Part shown: one piece after another, positions 1-9,865 of the stretch
How the letters are laid out: each line of letters opens with the position of its first letter
Position numbering within the stretch: the stretch's first letter is position 1
Made by a program: the position numbers and the translations under genes
Notes under the pieces: model-generated
What the model saw: only the letters and a program-made list of their open reading frames with translations
What the model was told of the DNA's origin: nothing
The model's database searches: none
Assembly: GCF_001723175.1 (NCBI RefSeq)
Contig: NC_064656.1
Coordinates: 1,860,001-1,924,000 of the forward strand
DNA from: Penicillium oxalicum
Taxonomy: Eukaryota > Ascomycota > Eurotiomycetes > Eurotiales > Aspergillaceae
Length of the DNA stretch: 64,000 bases
Reading direction: 5' to 3'

Positions 1-2264
1 CCGCTATTATATCGTCTTTATTAATAGTCGCTAGACGGTATCTACTCGGACGTATACTACGCACTTTCGTATAATTTCTAGACTAGTTAGAGCGCTTGCG
101 ACTAGCTAGTTATCTATTAATAGCGAAGACTTCTTCCTTGTATATTTCGTCTTCGCTCTCTTCTAATCCTTTGAAATTAGCGTCTTTTCTAAGGGAAATC
201 CCTACTAAATCTACCTAAGTAGTATAAATTTACGGAGTATAGTAAGAATAGACTCCTAAATATAATTAAGGCGTAGTAATAGTAGAGATAGCGTTAACGC
301 TTACGCGTTGACTCTTCTACTACTAGTACTAGTCCGGAACTATATCCTTCTAAAATTAGTTACCTCTCTTGCGCGCCTCCGGTCTATTCTCACTAATCCT
401 TCCGAGTACTACCCGATTTAGTTTATTCCGGTAGTATAGTCCTTTATTTTATATACTTAGATAGATAGGATAACCGGTTACCTAATACCCTTTATTCCTA
501 TACTAGTAGTAACTATCAGATATCTATCTTATAGGTATATAAGCAGGGTTATTTCGGTTATTATTTTTCGCGATTAGGTACTAAACTAAGACTCTCTGTT
601 TATCGGTAGCCTTCCGCTAGTCTTTAATAACCTTTAGCATATTTACCGACAGACCGTTAAAAGCTTTCGTTAAACTTTCTAAATCCTATCCTCTTAGAGA
701 GCTCGTATTCTTAATCGCAGAACCTCTATTTTTCGGAGTATCTATTATTTTCCGTCCCTTATACGATTTTTCTCTAGAATCCGCGTAGACCTAGATTCCT
801 TTCTCGGGTACTATATAGCCTATCGCGAGATCGTAATCCTTCTAGTCCTAATTTAGATCCCTAGTAGCTTTTTCGATCTAATCGAAAGAGATCTGTCTTT
901 TGCTCCTAGAAGGGTAGTTAATATTAATTTTCTCCTTCTTAATTAATTTCGATCTTAACTTTTCGGGTAGTTCTTCGATAAACTAAGTATATCGTTCTAA
1001 ATCGCTAATATCTCCTCTCTTTACTAGATACGAGGAAATAGACGAAAAGGTAGTTAAGTATATATAAAAGTCGTCCTATTCGATACGATTCCTATAGAAA
1101 CTCTATAGCTAGGTACGGGTATAGGTAGCCTATAGGCTATCCGTATCGCGATACTAATCTTTAAAGTCCTAGAAAAACTCTTTCTTGTTCTTCGCTTGCT
1201 AGTTAGTATTCGCCTTAACCTATATACGCTATAGCTAACCGTAGTAATCTAGAAGGATCTCTAAAATTCGCGCGTTATTTCTTATATTATAGCGCTTATA
1301 TATGCGTTCAAAACTATCTAAGAATTCTGATATATTTCTACCTTCGAATCGTAGCGTACTAGGGGTTCCTAGCTTAGGTATAGTCCTAACTATATATCGT
1401 AAAGTTTATATCTCTGAATTAGGCGTATAAACTTGCGTTAGTATTAGCGAAGGAGCTAGTCTCGGCGGTAGCGGTAGCAGTAGCGGTACTCTCTCGCTAA
1501 ACCCTTTAGGCGATCCCTTAGCAGACTTAGAAAGGGCTCGATTACTAGGATTACGATAGGTATCGAAAGAGGTTATATTTATAGGTATATCTAAAGATAT
1601 TCTGTAGTTATTTAGTTATTTAGATTACGATAATTACTTTAGCTTCGTAGGCTCTGTCTAGTCCGGATATTTTTAGGGTTTTTTAGGTATAATAGTATCT
1701 AGAGGGACATAGTAAGATTCGCAAGGTAATTAACTCTTTAAATTTAACGAAGTCGTAAAATTAGTAGCTAGTCTAGATAGTAGCGCTATTCCTGATTCTT
1801 TTCGATTTTTCTTCTGGTTTTTCACTCTCTTCTTATAGCCGTTCCTTTCTTTTTTATCGCTTTTCGTCGTCCGTTTAGTATACGTTTTTCTCGTGTTTTC
1901 TTCTGTAGAAGAATTTTGTAACTACCGTTTTAGTATAGTATTCTCTTCTAGTAAGATCGTTATATTAGCCGCCTATAGAAACCTTTCTAAAGTAATAAAC
2001 TAACTCTATATAAAGTTCGGATAGACTAAGTTCATCTATTAATATAATTAGTCCGGAGACATTTTTAGTAATCGAATTAATATATCTCGATCCTCTTAGT
2101 ATCGATCGGCTAACAATCCGCGAACGAGCTAGGTATACTAGTCGAACAAAGGTATAGTGTTAGCTATAAGACCCTCGGTAGGAGCAGCCCCCTATATATA
2201 GCTAAAAGTCGCGTATTTAGCTATAATATAAGGTATCAGTTTCGAATAATAGTCTCAATTTCTC

Positions 2265-2543
2265 TCAATTTTTCGTCAGGGTTAAACGCGTTACCCACTT
2301 TTTCTGCAGAAAAGTACAGAATTTCTCAATTATAGCGGTAGTTGTAATAGTAGCGGTCGTAGCGGTCGTAGTAGTCGTTCTAGTCGTCTTAGTCTTAGCA
2401 GTCTTAGCAGTAATCTCAGCAGCAATCTCAGCAGCAATCTCAGCAGCAATCTCAGCAGTAATCTCAGCAGCAATCTCAGTAGCAATCTCAGCAGCAATCT
2501 TAGCAGCAATCTCAGTAGCAATCTCAGTAGCGGATCCTTTCAC
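2265..2543 (-). pseudogene. gag N-terminus with Glu-Ile-Ala-Ala repeats
   Basis: An open stretch of up to 92 codons encodes about ten tandem copies of a four-residue unit (EIAA/EITA/EIAT), then a Thr-rich tract. It comes from a 12-bp minisatellite (AGCAGCAATCTC type) at 2405-2530. The plus-strand copy has only about three units at 17711-17760, so the array varies in length between copies. It opens the presumed gag, which is interrupted downstream by RIP stops. Not an independent gene. Confidence 0.5.
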
Positions 2544-2616
2544 AATCGCATCGTAGGAATAGTATGGTCCTCTATCTTAGCCACCTTTATTACAAAGCCC
2601 CTGCGTCGGTTACCAA

Positions 2617-2964
2617 TAAAGAAGGGAATGCTTACGGTAGTCTGATCTCACCAGACAGGTCGAGTTATAGAGGAACTAAACCAAACCTATAAGCACGCAA
2701 GTCCTAGAATCCTCCAAAGTAATCGTAAGATCCGATATCAGGTACTAAAGGCAGGAATCAAAAAGAGTATAATATTTTAAGTGTAAGGAATCTGACTATA
2801 AAGACTATCCTGAATCCTCCGTCTAAACTGTTGTTCAAGTATAATGATAATACCGGATCCCGCAAGCTAGGTCCTAGATAACCTTCCTCGGCGGTAAGGC
2901 TCTCAGGCATCTCCTACTACTAAATATCCGCCTTTAAGTACATGCAACCGAATCCCCCACTACA
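2617..2964 (-). repeat. Gypsy 5' LTR (minus strand)
   Basis: The 348-bp LTR begins TGTAGTGGGGG on the minus strand and ends TTTA, matching the two LTRs of the plus-strand copy. It keeps more CpA/TpG than the internal region. The adjoining internal sequence TTGGTAACCGACGCAGGGGC (2597-2616, minus) is the probable primer-binding site, with TGG complementary to a tRNA CCA end; the tRNA was not identified. Confidence 0.85.
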
Positions 2965-3842
2965 ATATATAAGTTAGATAAACTCCTATAGAAGATAAAG
3001 AGGACTTACTAAATAATAAGAGTAGCGCCTAGTAGAATAATACGAGTAGATACGCTAGCTAGTAGATATTACGTATTAGTATTAGGGATTATAGCGTAAG
3101 TACTTAAGATAGCGGATATACTATATCCTCGCGAGATTCCTAGGAATATTCTAAGATACGAAGTTTAAAGGTATTATAAGGGACTCTAATTAAGATAGAG
3201 AGCAAGATATAAAGGAAATATAGCGCTCTTATATCTCTATAATAACGCCTAATAATATCGCGGAATAGGGAGAGAGGGATACTTAAAGAAAGAGCTATAA
3301 CTATAAAAATAGTAATATCTAGATTAAAGAGTAATATATTAAAGAAGTAAAACGCTTACTCCTATACCTATATATACGAGATAAAGGCAAGGAAGATATA
3401 TATAGATAAAACGTACACTCCTATATTTATATTCCCTAAGATAAAGGTATAAACTATATAATAGGAGAATATATAGGAGGATAAAAAGGTATTACTAAGA
3501 GGAGCTACTAAGAGGAGCGTAATAGGCCGTAGGGACATAGCCCTCTAAGGAGGAGGATAATATTATAACCTAGCTATACTATATATATAGGGCCTATAAG
3601 CCGCCGTAGTACTTTTACGCAAGATATAGTTATATCCCGCCGTACCCGCGGGCCCTAACTACTACTTATAGGAGTAGCTACCTTAGTTCCTTAGCGATTA
3701 GTCTGAATCATATACTAGGGGTCACCCTAGGACCTTCACTCTGATCCGAACCTCCGCAGGACTAGACGGGTAGTCCTAATATAATACTAGTTCTACTAAA
3801 TAGTATAAAGATTTTTAATATATAATATAAATATATGCTGTT
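2965..3842. other. AT-rich RIPed DNA, no recognisable gene
   Basis: About 880 bases with strong TpA enrichment and stops in every frame. I see short imperfect repeats (GAGGAGCTACTAA type, near 3495-3525) but no LTR, terminal inverted repeat or coding remnant I can name. Confidence 0.6.
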
Positions 3843-4008
3843 TAATAGACCTAAAAGTCTCAAGGCAAGGAAGTAATCTGGAGGCAAAATATCTATATTA
3901 GGGAGTCAAAAGAGAGAAGAAAGAAGAGGAAGACCTATAACTAGGAGAAATGCCTTAAGGACACCTGACTGCTACACAGTAAATATCTAGAGAGGGCAAT
4001 CTCTTTTA
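3843..4008 (-). repeat. Diverged Copia solo LTR
   Basis: The stretch runs from TAATAGACCTAAAAGTCT to GAGGGCAATCTCTTTTA. It aligns along its length with the ~180-bp Copia LTRs of the right half (AAGGCAAGGAAG, TCTGGAGGC and the GA-rich middle are kept) but is shorter and more diverged. No internal Copia sequence touches it, so it is a solo LTR or relic at the left border of the gene island, about 95 bp downstream of the tRNA 3' end. Confidence 0.75.
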
Positions 4009-4092
4009 GTTCAATGGCCCTAAAACTTGATATTACTTCTCCTCTCCTGATTAACTCAAACATATAAAGTACTATTAACATGAACGCAGACT

Positions 4093-4097
4093 AAAAA
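4093..4097 (-). terminator. Pol III T-tract after tRNA-Val
   Basis: Five T residues on the transcribed minus strand, four bases past the tRNA 3' end. Confidence 0.7.
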
Positions 4098-4101
4098 GAC
4101 T

Positions 4102-4174
4102 GACCAGACTGGGGCTCGATCCCAGGACCTTATCGGTGTTAACGATACGTGATAACCAACTACACCATCCGGCC
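4102..4174 (-). tRNA. tRNA-Val (anticodon AAC)
   Basis: The minus strand folds into a 73-nt cloverleaf. Acceptor arms GGCCGGA/TCTGGTC pair with two G-U pairs. The D arm is TGGTGTAGTTGGTTATCA, and the anticodon stem TATCG/CGATA encloses TTAACAC with anticodon AAC. The T arm CTGGG/CCCAG encloses ATCGAGC. The first T-loop base is A rather than the usual T, which is slightly odd. There is no intron. A TTTTT tract follows the 3' end (4093-4097), as expected for RNA polymerase III termination. It decodes valine codons GUU/GUC. Confidence 0.9.
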
Positions 4175-4446
4175 TTTTACGGAATGGAAAAACCAGTCTT
4201 GTCTTACAATCCAGTCAATACAGTAGCTCCTGAATGGCGTCCTCCAACCGAATCAGATCAAAAGCAATAACGTTCTGAGAGTCTCAGAGATTTCTCGTCA
4301 CATCCATTCGAGATCCACATCACCAAGTACTTTCAAGCACTTTTGAGGTGTCGGATGCCAAGTAATCTGTACTCTTAACATTGTATCTTCAAGGATAGTC
4401 AAAAGGTAAACTTTGACCAAAGGCAAACCGATGCAAAACCGTGGTC

Positions 4447-4947
4447 ATGCAAATAATTGTTGTCCGGAAGCAGATATATAAACAAATAGATCCATTTTGT
4501 TCACTTTATTCACTAACCAGCCTCCCAACTGCCCTCGAAAATGGACACCGCCTTGCCGCGGCCTGCCTTAAGAATGCTCTCGAAAATCCTCAAGCCCAAC
4601 ACGATAGAGGTTTTCCTTTATTTGCTTTGTTCAGGAGCCTTTCACAGGGGCATAGCACACCAGCATCAATTGAGGGACCAGATGATGTGACCGATCCTCG
4701 TCCCAATGCCTCCGAAATATCTCAACTTCCAGCGACATCGGCGATGGCTCATGTGTTCAAAGCTGACACCAAAACATACGTTGCTCGAAGCCTGGTGAAC
4801 AGAAATCTTGAGGTATCTGAAACAACTATCGACTGGTTGAGTGATCGCACAGCTGCTTCATGGGGAGCTAATAAGCTAACCACTAGGGATCCTGGCTACG
4901 TGGGGCCGTTTCAAATGTTTTGGAACGAGATATCTATTACGGGGTGA
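4447..4947 (+). CDS. Small hypothetical ORF, doubtful
   Basis: An uninterrupted frame of 166 codons starts at the ATG at 4447; two further codons upstream are open but begin with GTG. I recognise no domain, signal peptide or membrane segment. A TATA-like sequence (ATATATAAAC) lies inside the frame near 4473, which argues against this start. A second ATG in another frame (4541, good context) and a possible intron cannot be excluded. Base composition is ordinary, unlike the flanking RIPed DNA. It may be an exon of a gene whose other parts I could not find, or non-coding. Confidence 0.3.
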   Translation: MQIIVVRKQIYKQIDPFCSLYSLTSLPTALENGHRLAAACLKNALENPQAQHDRGFPLFALFRSLSQGHSTPASIEGPDDVTDPRPNASEISQLPATSAMAHVFKADTKTYVARSLVNRNLEVSETTIDWLSDRTAASWGANKLTTRDPGYVGPFQMFWNEISITG

Positions 4948-5094
4948 TTAAATATGATTATCGCATCAGTCCAGACCAAATCTAGCCTAAGCCGGACAAA
5001 GTAAGTCACCACTCTACATGGACAAAGTCATGTTGTCGGCAAGTTGCATTATTATCTCCCTGTTTTGATCAAAAGATAGTTTGAGTTGTTCCTC

Positions 5095-7335
5095 TCACTC
5101 CCAAAGCGAGGTATCGGGCAGGTATGACATTAAAACAGGATTGTAGGCAGCGGTATTCTTCCGCTCGCTAGGGTCTGAGCCGGCGTCAAAATTGTCTTCC
5201 CAATGAACCTCTCGTACAATATTTGCCCATTCTGAAATTATCAATATGGCCACTTTAGCACAATCTCGGCTAGTTATGGAGGCCAAACCGAGTACACGGA
5301 TCTTTTGAAGGATGTGATCCAAATCGTCCTCTATGCTAGTTGACTGATACTGTGGGCCTTTGGACGATTGAGTTTGGTAGAAGCTGGTGGGTACTTTCGA
5401 CGTATCACTTGTGAATGTTAAAAACTGTTTTCTTATAATAGGATTCCATACATACTCGCTGCCTTTTGTAGAAACGGTTGTCGAACTTTGGCTTTTTCGC
5501 AAGCCGACAGCGCAGGTATAAGACTGTTCAATCTGGGCTGAGCAACACCTAAATACGTCACTTGCGAGGTCGTGGCCGCTCTGGGATGCACACGCCATCA
5601 TACGCTCAAGCAGCGTACAGTATGAAGCGAGTCTTTCCACTGTTATGCGTGTGGTATAGTCAGTGGGATCAGGCTGAAAAGTGAGACCAATCTTGCCATC
5701 AGCCCACTTCCTCCATAGGGATAGTTTTGCGGTATAACCAAACAGTCTCATATTTTGAATGGCCGGGTGAGATTGCTTGTCGACTTCAAGTAAAAGCCTC
5801 ATAAGGTACTCCCTTGCTCTATTGCCTGTGAATTCGCCAACTGAAAAGCTAACGGCGTCGGCCATTGCTTTTGTCGCAAACGGTACCAGTCCTCCAAACG
5901 CAATTCCAGCCACCGCCTCCCACCATTTTCCGACGATTTTGTTCTCCCAGCTGATAATGTCACCAGGGTCTCCTCCAGATTGACTTTGGTGATAGAAATT
6001 GTTTCCTCTCGATGCTGGCAACTTGTCAAGATAGTACATAGCTGTTGTCCATTTGGATTTTTTGTCCAGAATAGGCTTTCCATTTTTGATGGACTGGCAA
6101 ATTACGTTGTCAATAGCGATAGTGTGCACATCCGAGTCATCGCACGCAAACGGAAGACAACCACACGCAAGATGCTTTGCGAATAGCGTCGAATATCCGC
6201 TACCTTTAGCATTGGATCGGGGGTCCGGGCCTCCGGAGTAGACGAGACGGTATTTAGTGAGACATCCAGACAGTCTTGAGTTCATTGCAACATTGAATGC
6301 CCCGATACCTTGTACCAGAAAATGTGGGCACTTTAAGCTGATGCCAAGGATGAGAGCCAGAGCCGCAATTTCTTCTTCAGAAACTTCAATGCACGGTATG
6401 TTACAATCAATCCAAAGAGGCTGAATGTCTTTCGGCGAATCAGGGCAGGTCACAGCTTTAGATCGATTTCCATTGGCTTTTTGGGAAGGTCTTGGCAAAT
6501 ATTTCAGCGGTCTGACGCTGCTTACCAAAACAATGAATGGCTGACCCCAGGGCGCGTTGATCTCTTCGTCGTTAGGAAGAGAATATGTTGCCCTATACGG
6601 TGGGAGGGTTTCGGTCCTGACTTTCGAAGGCAGATACATGAACTGCCGGTCAAACTCGGGTCTTTGAACTTCATGAACATCGAATAGAAAAGGGTCGTCG
6701 CCATCTTCCGCTTTTTTCTTAACTCCGGGGAGCCAAGGAAGGAACTTCTGCCGACGAGTTTTTTTTTTTTTATGAATTCCAACGAATTTTCGAAAGCTAG
6801 CTTGGCCAGTTACTATTGCATTCACTGAGCGTTGCTTGGCTGTCGCTATGCGCTTTCGTACATCGACACCAGCATGGCTTGCGTAGCGTTCCAATTCAGG
6901 ACCCATCTTGCAGCACCATATTTCTTTTTGCTGAATTCTGTTGAACTCCCTCTTGAATTCAATCTCTCGAAAGACAGCTTCATACAGTGGCCTCCAGGAG
7001 ACTTGTGCCTGACGGCGGGATATCCAGTTGAATACTGAGGAAGTGAAGACGCCCTCATCGCCCGCCTTGATCATCCAAGCGACAGTTGGAACTTCGGGAA
7101 TTTTTACTCTTCCGATGAAAAATGGGAAGAACCTTTTTTTGGAAGGAATCGCTGGGAAAAAGTACCCCATTTTTTCTTCATCGCAGCAAACTTCCCCTAG
7201 ATGTTCTGTAGCTCGACGCAAGCCAAGCTCCCATTGTGCTTTGAAAATACCGTAAAATACTCCGATAATCGTAAATATTGTGGCCACTAGATCAAACACT
7301 GCTTTGGTATCGTCGAACCTCGGCCAAGAAGGCAT
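5095..7335 (-). CDS. Large orphan protein with N-terminal membrane segment
   Basis: A single open frame of 746 codons with normal composition and no RIP damage. I chose the ATG at 7335 because the frame, though open to 7458, has no earlier ATG. Residues ~12-30 (FDLVATIFTIIGVFYGIF) form a hydrophobic segment, suggesting a membrane anchor or signal anchor. A Lys/Arg-rich stretch follows at ~187-205, and the C-terminal half is Ser/Thr/Gln-rich. Several Cys-rich pieces (CPHFLVQG, HLACGCLPFACDDSD) are visible but fit no motif I know. No catalytic signature is recognised. The run of 13 T at 6759-6771 encodes consecutive lysines and is a possible slippage or sequencing-error site. It is divergent from the SPFH-like gene, sharing ~540 bp upstream. 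Function unknown. Confidence 0.75.
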   Translation of the reverse strand: MPSWPRFDDTKAVFDLVATIFTIIGVFYGIFKAQWELGLRRATEHLGEVCCDEEKMGYFFPAIPSKKRFFPFFIGRVKIPEVPTVAWMIKAGDEGVFTSSVFNWISRRQAQVSWRPLYEAVFREIEFKREFNRIQQKEIWCCKMGPELERYASHAGVDVRKRIATAKQRSVNAIVTGQASFRKFVGIHKKKKTRRQKFLPWLPGVKKKAEDGDDPFLFDVHEVQRPEFDRQFMYLPSKVRTETLPPYRATYSLPNDEEINAPWGQPFIVLVSSVRPLKYLPRPSQKANGNRSKAVTCPDSPKDIQPLWIDCNIPCIEVSEEEIAALALILGISLKCPHFLVQGIGAFNVAMNSRLSGCLTKYRLVYSGGPDPRSNAKGSGYSTLFAKHLACGCLPFACDDSDVHTIAIDNVICQSIKNGKPILDKKSKWTTAMYYLDKLPASRGNNFYHQSQSGGDPGDIISWENKIVGKWWEAVAGIAFGGLVPFATKAMADAVSFSVGEFTGNRAREYLMRLLLEVDKQSHPAIQNMRLFGYTAKLSLWRKWADGKIGLTFQPDPTDYTTRITVERLASYCTLLERMMACASQSGHDLASDVFRCCSAQIEQSYTCAVGLRKSQSSTTVSTKGSEYVWNPIIRKQFLTFTSDTSKVPTSFYQTQSSKGPQYQSTSIEDDLDHILQKIRVLGLASITSRDCAKVAILIISEWANIVREVHWEDNFDAGSDPSERKNTAAYNPVLMSYLPDTSLWE

Positions 7336-7874
7336 GATAACGAATATTTGATGAACCAGGAATAAAAGAGGCTGAGGGATTATAGCGCATGTTTTAGCAC
7401 TGGGGAGAGATTCCCATTTCGTCGCGCTTATCCTGACAATGCCCTTTTTATACGGCAAAAGATGCAGATTTCATTTCATCATAGTTTTCCATGACACACT
7501 TCAAAGAATCATGTTTACAGTGTGGCTAGCCCCTTCGGTGATACGATAACTGGCCATTGGGAGCAATTACTAAATGTCATATGATGGTCTGTTGACGAGA
7601 TCAGACGGGGTCAACCAATGTTTTGCCTCATCCGCAAACGGCGAAACAGTATGTTCCAGATTTGTTGCCAGTAAGCAATCCATCAAACGTATGACGTCAG
7701 AAAGTCTCATTGACTCAGAATGTGCAGCCCCCTTCTGTGCCCAGGACAGAGTAAGCTTATTTATACGTCTCTCCAACTTCCTCCGACCGAGACTGGGAGT
7801 ATGGCAAACCGGGGATCGTCGCGCCGTCAAAGTAAGATCTTATTTGAACAGCAAAAGCTGCCATACTCTTTAAT
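7336..7874. promoter_or_regulatory. Shared upstream region of two divergent genes
   Basis: About 540 bp separate the start of the minus-strand 746-codon gene from the ATG at 7875 on the plus strand, so it presumably holds both promoters. I see a TGACGTCA-like octamer (TATGACGTCAG, 7689-7699) containing a CRE-type core, and no clear TATA box. Short open frames here overlap one another in opposite directions and look spurious. Confidence 0.4.
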
Positions 7875-9019
7875 ATGTTGGACTTGTATCCTGCTGCGTT
7901 TTTCTGTGAAGGTAAGTTGGCCCTGCCACGTTTCAGTTGCCACAGCCTTAACCAGAGCTTCTAGATCTAATCGCTTTCTTGGTATTTCCGTGCTGGGTCT
8001 TCACTTGGCCGCTCAAGTGGCCCTTCAAATTTGTTGACGGTCAGCAAACTGCGCTCCGGTTAAGGCACGGGCGCGTTGAAATATTAAATTCTGGCCTATC
8101 ATTTGTGAACCCGGTCACTGCGGAATTTGTGCCGGTTGACACAAGATACAAGTCTCTCAGCTTTCGCCGAAGAGATTACAAAATAGCAAACGGAAGAGTG
8201 ACAATGGATGCCATCGTTGGTTACCGAGTAGTGGGCCCGCTTACGGTACATCGGAAGATCAAGGATGTCGAAGAATTTGTCCAGCTTGCATTGACGAAAG
8301 TTGTGGATGAAGTTTTATCTCAGCAGTATAGCGACCAGGTATTAGGCCTACTGGAAAGAGAAGAAGAACCGTTGTCCTGCGAACCGACAGTACCTTGGGA
8401 TTGCAACGAGGGTGCAGAGATCCCACTCGAAGTGTTACTAAAAGCTCCGAATGCCGTTTTGAAGGTGATACCTAGCCAGAAGCTGAATGCTGTGTCAGTT
8501 ACAAAGTTGCAGAACGTTCCCGTTCATGTACTACAGCACGCAACTGTGGAAGTCCTCCAGAAGCTACCAATACCGACCCTTATAGGACTTGGCTCAGTTC
8601 CACCACACGTGCTTCAGTCAGCACCCTTATCTGTGTTAACGGATATGCCAGTAACAAAGCTGGAAAAAATGGGCAATGTACCTTCTAGTGTACTCCAACT
8701 GGCACCGCTTGACGTTCTCCTACGTGCTCCAGTATATGTGCTCGAGAGCACACCAGTTGAGCTATCACTGGAGGTGCCAGTTGAGTCGCTACTTCGAGGC
8801 CAGGCAACACACATCAATGGCCTGACACGAATGCAGACGACACGGGCCTCTATTAACGGAAATAGTGCTCCTGCATCCCAAGGATTGCAGGCTGATTTTT
8901 CTTGGGTTAAGAAAGTTAATAAGAAACTCGAATTGTTCGGGGTCAAGGCCAGCTGGGTTCAATTTACGAACGTGGATATCGCTGCTTTTTCGCTGCAGTC
9001 GAATGGCATGGCCGAGTGA
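7875..9019 (+). CDS. SPFH/band-7-like protein with internal octapeptide repeats (spliced)
   Basis: The main exon is open to TGA at 9017-9019 but has no in-frame ATG near its start. An upstream exon at 7875-7911 (A at -3 of the ATG) ends in GTAAGT. A branch-like CTTAAC (7947-7952) and AG at 7955 or 7964 both restore frame; the 53-nt intron to 7964 is favoured, giving 363 residues. The N-terminus is hydrophobic and Trp-rich (likely membrane-associated). Next comes a band-7-like pattern: FVPVDTRYKSLSF, a beta-hairpin RVTMDAIVGYRVV, then helix VEEFVQLALTKVVDEVLSQQ. The domain closes near the end with LFGVKASWVQFTNVDIAAF. Between the last two, nt 8420-8797 encode fifteen tandem units of 8 (twice 11) residues, consensus hP-x-x-VL-x-x. 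SPFH proteins scaffold membrane microdomains or act as prohibitins; the role here is unknown. Confidence 0.75.
7912..7964 (+). other. Predicted intron of the SPFH-like gene
   Basis: Donor GTAAGT at 7912, branch-like CTTAAC at 7947-7952, acceptor CTAG ending at 7964. An alternative acceptor CAG at 7955 is also in frame and adds three residues. Without splicing there is no ATG in frame before codon ~76 of the long exon. Confidence 0.55.
8420..8797 (+). repeat. Octapeptide-encoding repeat array inside the SPFH-like gene
   Basis: Fifteen consecutive units, thirteen of 8 residues and two of 11 (with an extra GS or GN ending). Examples are IPLEVLLK, APNAVLKV, VPVHVLQH, VPPHVLQS, APLDVLLR, APVYVLES. 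Pro at position 2 and Leu at position 6 are nearly constant. The DNA units of 24 bp are diverged, so the array is old and kept by selection or drift rather than freshly expanded. Confidence 0.85.
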
Positions 9020-9711
9020 AGGAAATGTCAATCAAGTTTGGATCCTCTCTTACTGGAATACTGGGCGCAGGATACTCTATAATCAAAGACTGAGACAGAT
9101 TGACGGAAAATAGCGTGCCTTAGGTCTCTGTTCCCTTTGAGGATATATTAACGGAGAAACCACGGCGGCACAGCTAGGAGAAATCGCCGGGTCAACACCA
9201 GGCCATTTAAAGAACCGGGAAACGTTTTCATATGGGTGACATGACGCCGAAAACAATGATTTACTTATAGACCAAAGGGCCGCTATGAAAAAATAAGTGG
9301 TGCCGAAAGCCCCCCTGCAATTCCGTCATGGGCTAGAGCTTGTTTTCGTCGGCTGTGCAGTTGATCCAGATAGTCCATAGCCCCCCTGCCCCCCTCCCCG
9401 GACCGAGGGAGGACGTGGAAGGGGTAACAAGTTACTTTCCTTACCTTTCTTGAAGCAGTGTGGAGATCGTAGATTTAAGTGCGAGAGACAAGATAAGGAT
9501 ATAGCATAGTTGGTAAAATTGGTGGATGATTTGTCGAAATGATCATCATGTGGCAACTATTGGGCGATGAAACCTACATAAGCTGAGATGATTGAAGACC
9601 ATTCCCCGGGAAAATACCTCTGCCGGGAGCCGTTATCAGCTGACCTCACCTGGAGATCACCCATCCGCACTTGCCAGTCGTCGTCTCAATGCTTCCCCTT
9701 TCCAACAATCG
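9020..9711. other. Intergenic, no gene seen
   Basis: Nearly 700 bp of ordinary composition without a convincing ORF. It holds a C-rich run (CCCCCCTGCCCCCCTCCCC, 9380-9398). The 3' part (9560-9711) is probably the upstream region of the truncated gene that follows. Confidence 0.5.
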
Positions 9712-9865
9712 ATGGCCGACAACAGCTCCCCAGACTACAAAAGTCTCTTTCTGCAGGAAGAAGAGAGAAGGAAGTACGCTGAAGATGAAGGAAGACGCGA
9801 GAAAGAGAGACGGGAGCTGGCCGAATCACGCCGGAACCAGATTGAAGAGCGCACCCGTCGGACTA
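9712..9865 (+). pseudogene. 5' end of a fungal kinase-like gene, truncated by repeat DNA
   Basis: From the ATG at 9712 (context CGATGGCC) about 51 codons encode a typical N-terminus, PDYKSLFLQEEERRKYAED followed by a Glu/Arg-rich charged helix ending IEERTRRT. I recognise this as the start of a fungal family of protein-kinase-like proteins often expanded in Pezizomycotina, where the next residues are normally TTFEEF. Here the homology stops at 9864-9865 and the sequence passes into palindrome-rich and then RIPed DNA. The frame stays open to 9972 but the extra residues are repeat-derived. The rest of the gene is not in the window. Family assignment is from memory of the motif and unverified. 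Confidence 0.55.

Larger units (their letters stand above)
1..2964 (-). mobile_element. Ty3/Gypsy LTR retrotransposon, 5' part, RIP-degraded, cut by window edge
   Basis: This is an inverted copy of the first 2.9 kb of the element at 17300-27973; the two can be followed base by base apart from C:G to T:A changes. On the minus strand it reads LTR (2964 to 2617), primer-binding site, gag N-terminus with Glu-Ile-Ala-Ala repeats, then gag remnants to the window edge. CpA and TpG are almost absent and TpA is abundant in the internal part, as expected after RIP. Reading frames are full of TAG and TAA, so no product is expected. The rest of the element must lie left of the window. Confidence 0.85.

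Noticed and set aside
2330..2521. Leu/Arg repeat ORF on the minus strand
   Set aside because: Shifted-frame reading of the gag minisatellite; repeat-driven openness, no independent support.
7574..8037. Overlapping ORFs between the two divergent genes
   Set aside because: They run in both directions over each other and over the splice region of the SPFH-like gene.
9326..9556. 76-codon minus-strand ORF in the intergenic region
   Set aside because: Low-complexity Gly/Pro part arises from a C-rich run; no conserved feature or ATG context.
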